In this document: positions 57,636 to 64,000 of the stretch, piece after piece
Layout: each line of letters opens with the position of its first letter
Position numbering within the stretch: the stretch's first letter is position 1
NCBI RefSeq assembly: GCF_004358425.1
Contig: NZ_CP037948.1
Coordinates: 1,116,001-1,180,000 of the forward strand
DNA length: 64,000 bases
Reading direction: 5' to 3'
Source: Qipengyuania sediminis
GTDB lineage: Bacteria > Pseudomonadota > Alphaproteobacteria > Sphingomonadales > Sphingomonadaceae
Position numbers and translations under genes: made by a program
Notes under the pieces: model-generated
Told to the model about the DNA's origin: nothing
Database searches by the model: none
The model's input: the letters and a program-made list of their open reading frames with translations, nothing else

Positions 57636-59462
57636 ATGACAGAGCTGGCTTGGGCCGACGGCGCGGTGCCGTCCGCAGGGGACGAGGCGGAGGATGCAGG
57701 CGACGCGCGGACGGGGGCAGCGTCGCAGGCGCTCGGCGCCTCCGCGCTCGCGCTGTCCGTGGCAGCCTGCGGCGGCGGCGGTTCGGGCGGCGCGACCGGG
57801 GGCAGCGGTCCCGGTGACGGCACCGCCACCGCGCCCCCGCCGGTTCGCAAGCCCGCCACCGATGATGAGGCGGCGCGCTTCCTGCTCCAGACCGGCATCG
57901 CCGCTTCCACCACCGATATCACTGCGCTGCGAAGCGAAGGCTATGCCCCCTGGCTCGATCGCCAGATGGGTGCGGGGCCGGTGTCGGCCGTCGCGTGGCT
58001 CGCCGCGCGCGGCTTTACGCAGGTCGACGCCAATCGCTGGTTCGACCGCACCGAGCCCGCCGATCACATGGTCTGGAACCAGCTCATGGGCAGTGCCCCC
58101 GCGCCGCGGACCCGGGCGGCCTTGGCGCTGTCAGAGTTCTTCGTCGTCTCGACCGACGGGGTGGACTTCCGCTGGAAGAGCCAGGGCATGGCGCAATATT
58201 GGGATATCCTGTCCGAACAGGCCTTCGGCAATTTCCGCACTCTGCTCGAGCAGGTGACGCTCAACCCCGCGATGGGGCAATGGCTGAACACGCTCGGCAA
58301 CCGCCGCGCCGATAGCAGTGGCAGGGTTCCCGATGAGAACTACGCGCGCGAGGTGATGCAGCTTTTCACCATCGGGTTGCAGCAGCTCAATCCCGATGGG
58401 ACACCAAAGCTCGGCAGCAACGGCCAGCCGATCGAGACCTACACCAACACCGACGTGCAGGAGCTGGCGAAGGTCTTCACCGGCTACGACTTCGACTGGA
58501 CGGGCACCACCCGTATTCCCGATCCGCAGAACGCCGGTCAGACCATCGACAGCGTCGATTACGCGCTAAGACCGATGACCGCGGATGGCACCAAATGGCG
58601 CAATCCGCGCGCCAGCGGCTATCACGCGCCCGAGGCGAAGACCTTCCTCGGCACCAGCATTCCCGCCGGGACGAGCGCGGCCGAATCTCTGCGAATCGCG
58701 CTGGACACGCTGTTCAACCACTCCAACACCGGGCCCTTCTTCGCTCGCCAGATGATCCAGCGGCTGGTAACCAGCAATCCCGCACCTGGCTATGTCGCGC
58801 GCGTCGCCGCGGTTTTCGCTAACAATGGCGCCGGGGTGCGCGGCGATCTGAAAGCCGTGTTCCGGGCGATCTGGCTCGATGACGAGGCACTGGCGGGGGC
58901 AAACGCCACCAGCAACAGCTTCGGCAAATTGCGCGAACCGATCCTGCGGCTGGCGCAATGGGCGCGCACCTTCGGTGCAACCTCCAAGAGCGGGAACTGG
59001 ACGGTGCATTCTACCGCCGATCCCGCCAGCCGGCTGGCGCAGAGTCCGCTGCGCGCGCCTTCGGTCTTCAACTTCTTCCGCCCCGGCTATGTGCCCGCGA
59101 ACTCGAACACGGCCGCGAACGCGATGGTCGCGCCCGAGCTTCAGATCGTCAACGAAAGCACCGCGCCCGCCTATGTCAACTTCATGCAGCGCGCGATCGC
59201 GGGATCCGAATATGTGACCAGCGATCTTGCCACCCCCTACGCCGAGGAGGTGGCCATGGCGCATGATTCGACCAGGCTGGTCGACCGGCTGGCGCTGCTG
59301 CTGACCGCGGGTCAGCTCTCCGCCGCGAATCGCGCGCTGATCAAGGGGGCGCTCGATGCCACCGTGGTGAGCGAAGCGAGCGATGCCGCCACCAAGCTGC
59401 GCCGCGTGCAAACCGCAGTGCTGCTGGTGATGGCCGCACCTGAATATCTGCTTCAGCGCTGA
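57636..59462 (+). CDS. DUF1800 family exported protein
   Basis: A 608-aa DUF1800 protein. The N-terminus has a hydrophobic Ala/Leu stretch ending in SVAACGGGGSGG, which looks like a lipoprotein or anchor site. The body has DUF1800 features: DEAARFLLQTGIAAS, PDENYAREVMQLFTIGL, GYHAPEAKTFLG and FFARQMIQRLVT. These proteins occur with DUF1501 partners and are thought to act in the envelope; the function is unknown. The partner gene starts 14 bp later. Confidence 0.88.
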   Translation: MTELAWADGAVPSAGDEAEDAGDARTGAASQALGASALALSVAACGGGGSGGATGGSGPGDGTATAPPPVRKPATDDEAARFLLQTGIAASTTDITALRSEGYAPWLDRQMGAGPVSAVAWLAARGFTQVDANRWFDRTEPADHMVWNQLMGSAPAPRTRAALALSEFFVVSTDGVDFRWKSQGMAQYWDILSEQAFGNFRTLLEQVTLNPAMGQWLNTLGNRRADSSGRVPDENYAREVMQLFTIGLQQLNPDGTPKLGSNGQPIETYTNTDVQELAKVFTGYDFDWTGTTRIPDPQNAGQTIDSVDYALRPMTADGTKWRNPRASGYHAPEAKTFLGTSIPAGTSAAESLRIALDTLFNHSNTGPFFARQMIQRLVTSNPAPGYVARVAAVFANNGAGVRGDLKAVFRAIWLDDEALAGANATSNSFGKLREPILRLAQWARTFGATSKSGNWTVHSTADPASRLAQSPLRAPSVFNFFRPGYVPANSNTAANAMVAPELQIVNESTAPAYVNFMQRAIAGSEYVTSDLATPYAEEVAMAHDSTRLVDRLALLLTAGQLSAANRALIKGALDATVVSEASDAATKLRRVQTAVLLVMAAPEYLLQR

Positions 59463-59476
59463 CGGAAGGCAAATCC

Positions 59477-60907
59477 ATGTTCATCGGAAAAGCGAATGAA
59501 TTGAGCCGCCGCGCCTTCTTGCAGCGCAGCGGCCAGGTGGCCGCGATGGGGGCGGCCTCCTCCTATGCCCTCGGGCTCGCGGGACTTGGCGAAGCGGCTG
59601 CGTTCAGCGCAGGCAACGACTACAAGGCACTGGTCTGCGTGTTCCTTTATGGCGGGAACGACCACAATTCGATGCTCATCCCCTTCGACGCTGCCAACTA
59701 CGCGCGCTATGCCGCGATACGGGGCGGCACGGCGGAGCTGGGTGGCGGGCTGACCCCCCCGCGCGCCGATCTTGCCGCGACCGCGCTGGCGCTGCCGCAG
59801 GGCCAGGTGCTGACCAATGACCTGACTTACGCGCTTGCCCCCGCCATGCCGCGGCTGAAAGCCTTATACGATGCCAGGCTTATGGCTCCAGTGCTCAACG
59901 CGGGGCCGCTGCTCGCGCCGATGACGCGCCAGCAGTACGACAGCCAGTCGGTGCCCCGGCCGCCCAAACTCTTCAGCCACAACGATCAGCAATCGACTTG
60001 GCAGGCCTATTCGCCCGAGGGCGCGACCGTGGGCATAGGCGGGCGCATGGGCGATCTGTGCATGAGCACCAATTCGAATGCGCTGTTCACCTGCATGTCG
60101 GCGACCGGCAATACAGTATTCCTGTCGGGCCAGCGCGCGCTGTCTTACCAGATCTCGAGCAGCGGGGCGATCGCGGTCAACGGCGTCAAGAACGGCGTCA
60201 ATGGCTCGCGCGCCGCGGGCGATGCACTGCGCACCCTGCTCACCCAGACCAATCCCCACGTGCTCGCGGCCGATCACGTCGCAGTGGCCAAGCGCTCGAT
60301 CGAGGCGGAGGCCTTCGTCACCGCGGCGCTACAACCCGTGAACCTCGCCACGAGCTTCACCCCCGCCAGCGGCAGCAACGGTCTCGCCAGCCAGCTGCGC
60401 GTGGTCGCTAGGGTTATTGCCGCCCGCCAGGCGCTGGGGGTGCGGCGGCAGGTCTTCATGGTCTCGATTGGCGGTTTCGACACGCATGACGCGCAGGTCG
60501 TCAATCACACACGGCTGATGGGGCAGCTCGATTTCGCGCTCGACGCGTTCTATCGCGCGACGGTGGAGATGGGTGTCGCGGACAAGGTGACGACCTTCAC
60601 CGCCTCCGATTTCGGGCGGACGCTGGCGCAGAACGGGGATGGGTCCGACCATGGCTGGGGGGCGCATCATCTGGTGCTGGGCGGCGCGGTCAACGGCGGG
60701 CGCTTCTTCGGCACCGCGCCGGCGATCGCGCTCAACACGCCCGACCAGGTGGGCAGCGGGCGGCTGCTGCCGACGATCTCGGTCGATCAGCACATGGCGA
60801 CGCTGGGCAAATGGTTCGGCGTCGCGGCCTCGGAAATGGCGATGATCGCGCCCAATATCGGCCGCTTCGCGACGCCGGACCTTGGGTTCCTGAAGCCCCC
60901 CGCCTAG
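59477..60907 (+). CDS. DUF1501 family exported protein (Tat signal)
   Basis: A 476-aa DUF1501 protein of the alkaline-phosphatase/sulfatase fold, partner of DUF1800. The twin-arginine signal is SRRAFLQRSG followed by a hydrophobic stretch. Motifs: VFLYGGNDHNSMLIPFD, SHNDQQSTWQAY, GGFDTHD and ASDFGRTLAQNGDGSDHGWG. Function unknown; probably a periplasmic protein. Its stop overlaps the convergent hisZ stop as CTAG. Confidence 0.9.
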   Translation: MFIGKANELSRRAFLQRSGQVAAMGAASSYALGLAGLGEAAAFSAGNDYKALVCVFLYGGNDHNSMLIPFDAANYARYAAIRGGTAELGGGLTPPRADLAATALALPQGQVLTNDLTYALAPAMPRLKALYDARLMAPVLNAGPLLAPMTRQQYDSQSVPRPPKLFSHNDQQSTWQAYSPEGATVGIGGRMGDLCMSTNSNALFTCMSATGNTVFLSGQRALSYQISSSGAIAVNGVKNGVNGSRAAGDALRTLLTQTNPHVLAADHVAVAKRSIEAEAFVTAALQPVNLATSFTPASGSNGLASQLRVVARVIAARQALGVRRQVFMVSIGGFDTHDAQVVNHTRLMGQLDFALDAFYRATVEMGVADKVTTFTASDFGRTLAQNGDGSDHGWGAHHLVLGGAVNGGRFFGTAPAIALNTPDQVGSGRLLPTISVDQHMATLGKWFGVAASEMAMIAPNIGRFATPDLGFLKPPA

Positions 60908-62013
60908 AGCGGGCTTACGGCCTCTCCGTCGAGCCGATGGGTGCAGCCCTGCGCGCGCGGATCGGCGTCCTCGGATAGCGCGGCGATGGTGCGCCAGCCT
61001 TCTGCGCGAAAACGCCGCGCCGCCGCGCGGTCGTGGCCCGGCGGCAGGAACAGCGCGTTGCGCCTTGGCTCGGGAAGCCGCGCGGCTTCGAGCAATGGTG
61101 CCATGTAGAGCGAGAAGCCGACCGCCGGCTCCTCGCTGCCATGGATCACATAGCTGCCGCCCCGCCCCAGCGTCCCGCGCGCGCCTTCGGCCAGCAGCGT
61201 GAAGCCGAACCAGGATTGATACTCGAAGCCATGCCGCTCGGTCGGATCGAGCATGATGCGCGCACGCCCAGCCAGCGTCTCGGCGATCTGCCGGAGCGCC
61301 GCGATCCGCCCTGCCAGCGCCCCGCCCGCATCGATCGCGGCAAGCCGCTCGATCGCCTCTTCGAAAGGCCCGGCGGCATAGAGCAGCGGCAGATAGGCCC
61401 CGCCCCCCGCTGCCTCGAGTGCCGCGGCGTCCTTCATGTCGAGCTCGTGCCGCACCGCGGCCACTTGATCCGGGCCAAGCGGCAAGGGCCCGGCGGCGAG
61501 CGCGGCTATGAGATCGGGCAGCGTGAAATCGACGGCGATACCGGTCAGCCCGGCAGCCTCCAGCGCGGTAACCGCAAGCTCCACCGCCTCCGAAGCCGCG
61601 GCCACGCTGTCACTGCCGATCAGCTCCGCGCCAAGCTGCAGCCGCTGACGCGCGGGATCGAGCTGGTCGGCGGCGATTACCGCGACCTCGCCGGCATAGC
61701 ACAGGCGCAGGGGGCGCGGCGCGGAAGCCAGCGCGGTCGCGGCGATGCGGCCGACCTGCACGGTCATATCGCTCCGCACCGCCATGGTACGCAGGCTTGC
61801 CGGGTCGGTGAAGCGGATCATGCGGCGGGGGGAGACCCCGTCCATCCGCCGCGCCATGGCGGCTTCGAATTCGATCAGCGGCGGCCGCACCCGCTCGTAG
61901 CCCTCAGCGTCCATGGCATCGAGCACGGCGCGCATCGCCCGGCTGATCGCAGCGGCTTCGGCGGGGAGCGCGTCGGCGAGGCCCTCTGGCAGGAGATCGT
62001 CGGGAATGCTCAT
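60904..62013 (-). CDS. hisZ: ATP phosphoribosyltransferase regulatory subunit
   Basis: A 369-aa HisZ, a histidyl-tRNA-synthetase-like subunit that activates short-form HisG in histidine synthesis. Class II aaRS-like motifs are PPLIEFEAA, RFTDPASLRTMAVRSDMTVQVGRIA and LCYAGEV, with the C-terminal GRGGSYVIHGSEEPAVGFSLYM. The presence implies a short HisG elsewhere in the genome. Confidence 0.9.
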   Translation of the reverse strand: MSIPDDLLPEGLADALPAEAAAISRAMRAVLDAMDAEGYERVRPPLIEFEAAMARRMDGVSPRRMIRFTDPASLRTMAVRSDMTVQVGRIAATALASAPRPLRLCYAGEVAVIAADQLDPARQRLQLGAELIGSDSVAAASEAVELAVTALEAAGLTGIAVDFTLPDLIAALAAGPLPLGPDQVAAVRHELDMKDAAALEAAGGGAYLPLLYAAGPFEEAIERLAAIDAGGALAGRIAALRQIAETLAGRARIMLDPTERHGFEYQSWFGFTLLAEGARGTLGRGGSYVIHGSEEPAVGFSLYMAPLLEAARLPEPRRNALFLPPGHDRAAARRFRAEGWRTIAALSEDADPRAQGCTHRLDGEAVSPL

Positions 62014-62027
62014 GTTAAACCCATCCC

Positions 62028-62119
62028 CCGTTCGCCCTGAGCTTGTCGAAGGGCCGCTCTTGAAAGCCGAGGCAGCGCTAGAAGAGAATGCAGTGCTTCG
62101 ACAAGCTCAGCACGAACGG
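62028..62119. repeat. Paired inverted repeat between hisZ and serA
   Basis: CCGTTCGCCCTGAGCTTGTCGAAG (62028) and its inverted partner CTTCGACAAGCTCAGCACGAACGG (62096-62119) match at 22 of 24 bases, 44 bases apart. The unit is of a kind I associate with dispersed REP-type elements in sphingomonads; a second pair flanks the other side of serA. Confidence 0.75.
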
Positions 62120-62136
62120 AAGGCAGGTGGGCAGCG

Positions 62137-63720
62137 TCAGAAAGAAAGCAGCTTGACCGTCCGCACCCCTTCCAGCGCGCAGGCCTGGCCGACCACCGCC
62201 TCCGGCAGCGGTTGATCGACGCTGAGAAGCAGGATCGCCTCCCCGCCAGTATCGCGGCGGCCCAGGTGAAAGGTGCCGATATTGATGCCGTTGTCGCCGA
62301 GCAGGCTGCCGATCCGGCCGATAAAGCCCGGCGCGTCTTCGTTGACGATATAGAGCATGTGGCCGGCAAGCTCCGCCTCGATCCCCACGCCGAAAATCTC
62401 CACCAGCCGCGGCGCGCCCGCCCCGAACAGCGTCCCCGCCACCGAGCGCGGCCCCTGCTCGGTCGCCACCGTTACCCGCAGCAGCGTGTGATAGACACCT
62501 TCGCGCTCGTGCCGCACCTCGCGCACATCGAGCCCGCGCTCCTTCGCCAGGAAGGGGGCGTTGACCATGTTCACCGTGTCCGAATAGCGGCGCATCAAAC
62601 CCGCCAGCACGGCGCCGGTGATCGGCTTTCCCGAAAGCTCCGCCGCCGCCCCCTCGCGCTCGATGCTGATCTCGGTGAGAGCCCCATGCGCGAGCTGGCC
62701 GACCAAGCTGCCAAGGTTTTCGGCAAGCTTCATATAGGGGCGCAGCTTGGGCGCCTCCTCGGCGCTCAGCGAGGGCATGTTGAGCGCATTGGTTACCCCG
62801 CCTGCGACGAGGTAGTCGGCCATCTGCTCGGCCACCTGCAGCGCGACATTGACCTGCGCTTCGGTTGTGCTGGCACCCAGATGCGGGGTGCAGATGAAAT
62901 TGGGTTTGCCGAACAGCGGGCTCGCGGTCGCAGGCTCGGTCTGGAAGACGTCGAGCGCGGCGCCCGCGACATGGCCGTTGTCAAGCAGAGCAGCGAGCGC
63001 GTCCTCGTCGATCAGCCCACCGCGCGCGCAGTTGACGATGCGGACCCCCGGCTTGGTCCGGGCAAGGTTCTCGGCCGAGAGAATGTTGCGGGTTTCATCC
63101 GTCAGAGGGGTGTGCAGCGTGATGAAATCGGCACGGGCGAGGAGATCGTCCAGCGCGACCTTTTCCACCCCAATCTCGATCGCCCGTTCGGGCGTCAGGA
63201 AAGGATCGTAGGCGATCACTTTCATCCGCAAGCCGATCGCGCGCGCCGCGACGATGGAGCCGATATTGCCCGCGCCGATCAGGCCGAGGGTCTTCCCGGT
63301 GACTTCCACCCCCATGAAGCCGTTCTTGGGCCATTCGCCCGCCTGCGTGCGCGCATTGGCTTCCGGGATCTGCCGCGCCAGCGCGAAGAGCATGGCAATC
63401 GCGTGTTCGGCAGTGGTGATCGAGTTGCCGAAGGGCGTGTTCATCACCACCACGCCCTTGGCGGAGGCTGCAGGGATATCGACATTATCCACCCCGATCC
63501 CGGCCCGGCCGATGACCTTCAATCGCTCCGCCGCGGCCAGGATATCGGCAGTGACCTTGGTCGAGCTCCGGATCGCAAGACCGTCGTAATCGCCGATGCG
63601 CGCCTTCAATTGATCCGGCGTGTCGCCGGTGATTACATCGACATCGCAGCCGCGCGCCGCAAAGATGCGCGCAGCGTTCTCGTCCATCTTGTCGGAGATG
63701 AGGACGCGGGGTTTGGCCAT
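62137..63720 (-). CDS. serA: D-3-phosphoglycerate dehydrogenase
   Basis: A 527-aa long-form PGDH, first step of serine synthesis. NAD site GLIGAGNIGSIVA, catalytic Arg in NCARGGLIDE, Glu and His in CTPHLGAST. The C-terminal extension includes the intervening domain and an ACT-like domain (YIVNEDAPGFIGRIGSLLGDNGINI), so serine feedback is likely. ATG at 63720. It follows serC in the same direction, split by a repeat pair. Confidence 0.96.
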   Translation of the reverse strand: MAKPRVLISDKMDENAARIFAARGCDVDVITGDTPDQLKARIGDYDGLAIRSSTKVTADILAAAERLKVIGRAGIGVDNVDIPAASAKGVVVMNTPFGNSITTAEHAIAMLFALARQIPEANARTQAGEWPKNGFMGVEVTGKTLGLIGAGNIGSIVAARAIGLRMKVIAYDPFLTPERAIEIGVEKVALDDLLARADFITLHTPLTDETRNILSAENLARTKPGVRIVNCARGGLIDEDALAALLDNGHVAGAALDVFQTEPATASPLFGKPNFICTPHLGASTTEAQVNVALQVAEQMADYLVAGGVTNALNMPSLSAEEAPKLRPYMKLAENLGSLVGQLAHGALTEISIEREGAAAELSGKPITGAVLAGLMRRYSDTVNMVNAPFLAKERGLDVREVRHEREGVYHTLLRVTVATEQGPRSVAGTLFGAGAPRLVEIFGVGIEAELAGHMLYIVNEDAPGFIGRIGSLLGDNGINIGTFHLGRRDTGGEAILLLSVDQPLPEAVVGQACALEGVRTVKLLSF

Positions 63721-63742
63721 GCTATCTACCTCAGTGTAAAGT

Positions 63743-63828
63743 CCGTTCGCCCTGAAGTTGTCGAAGGGCTGCACTTTTCTACGCGGTTGCAAAGGAAGGT
63801 CGGTGCGTCGACAAGCTCAGCACGAACA
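63743..63828. repeat. Second paired inverted repeat, between serA and serC
   Basis: CCGTTCGCCCTGAAGTTGTCGAAG (63743-63766) and GTCGACAAGCTCAGCACGAACA (63807-63828) repeat the same unit as the copy at 62028, in the same orientation, with a few mismatches. Confidence 0.7.
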
Positions 63829-63835
63829 GTTTGTG

Positions 63836-64000
63836 TTAAGCTCGTAGCGACGCCCAAGCCCAGTCGAGCCATGGCCCCAGCGCCTCGATATCAGCGGTAT
63901 CGACCGTCGCGCCGCACCAGATGCGCAGGCCCGGGGGCGCGTCACGGTAGCCGGCGATGTCATAAGCGGCTTCTTCCGCTTCCAGCAGCGCGGCGAAGCG
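63836..64000 (-). CDS. serC: Phosphoserine aminotransferase C-terminus (partial)
   Basis: The 54 C-terminal residues of SerC, cut by the right edge. The sequence ends [33 protein letters not shown], which matches the alphaproteobacterial form of the enzyme, and stops at TAA (63836). It feeds 3-phosphohydroxypyruvate to phosphoserine next to SerA in the pathway. Confidence 0.85.
   Translation of the reverse strand, partial: RFAALLEAEEAAYDIAGYRDAPPGLRIWCGATVDTADIEALGPWLDWAWASLRA

Noticed and set aside
1-64000. CRISPR array or cas genes
   Set aside because: No regularly spaced direct repeats were seen; the Cas4-like core in the DUF2779 protein is a family resemblance, not a CRISPR component.

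Overview
This window reads as a chromosome segment of an alphaproteobacterium, most likely order Sphingomonadales (Erythrobacteraceae-like). The grounds are high GC, the housekeeping neighbourhoods (asd-rimK, argH-lysA, serC-serA-hisZ-purA) and dispersed repeats of a kind I associate with this group. It has two unlike halves that meet at a tRNA-Gln gene near 27.0 kb. No stretch over 300 bases lacks a gene or gene remnant.

Accessory half (1-26.9 kb). This is the tRNA-proximal end of an integrative element whose far end lies beyond the left edge. From the left: (a) a BrxD-like ATPase (5' end off the window) and an Lhr/BrxHI-like helicase on the + strand; (b) a long minus-strand defence block: DUF3883 protein, WYL regulator, a restriction-endonuclease-like PD-(D/E)XK protein, a DUF2779 double nuclease, a small winged-helix-like protein, McrB with an EVE-like insertion, McrC, then a complete type I Zorya set (zorA-zorB-zorC-zorD) and a DnaQ/BRCT exonuclease 19 bp behind zorD; (c) a mazEF toxin-antitoxin pair with an inverted repeat over its ribosome binding site; (d) two further DEDD exonucleases and one unknown protein, bounded by GC-rich hairpins; (e) a tyrosine integrase next to tRNA-Gln. 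Three genes here (integrase, mcrC, DUF3883) each carry one apparent single-base indel with good coding sequence on both sides. I found none in the roughly 37 kb of core sequence, so the island may be decaying or locally mis-sequenced.

Core half (27.0-64 kb). After an amidohydrolase remnant come dnaN; fabD-fabG; a peptidoglycan-recycling pair (LD-carboxypeptidase and Mpl-like ligase, divergent); a membrane GGDEF protein; a DUF808 membrane protein; rpsF-rpsR-rplI with terminator; AMP nucleosidase; an SDR oxidoreductase; a tight operon asd-GFA-hydrolase-DTGA protease-rimK; a DUF4142 protein divergent from a lipoprotein hydrolase; an S9 (DPP IV-like) peptidase; truA; an MDR oxidoreductase; an asparaginase; tRNA-Val; a TlpA thioredoxin divergent from argH; an LptM-like lipoprotein; lysA; a precorrin-2 dehydrogenase; a winged-helix regulator; purA; a DUF1800/DUF1501 secreted pair; hisZ; serA flanked by paired inverted repeats; and the C-terminus of serC at the right edge.

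The strongest candidates for something new are the exonuclease-BRCT gene as a fifth Zorya gene, and the WYL/DUF3883/PD-(D/E)XK/DUF2779/McrB-EVE/McrC block as one composite nuclease operon. All functional statements are by reading motifs; no database search was run.
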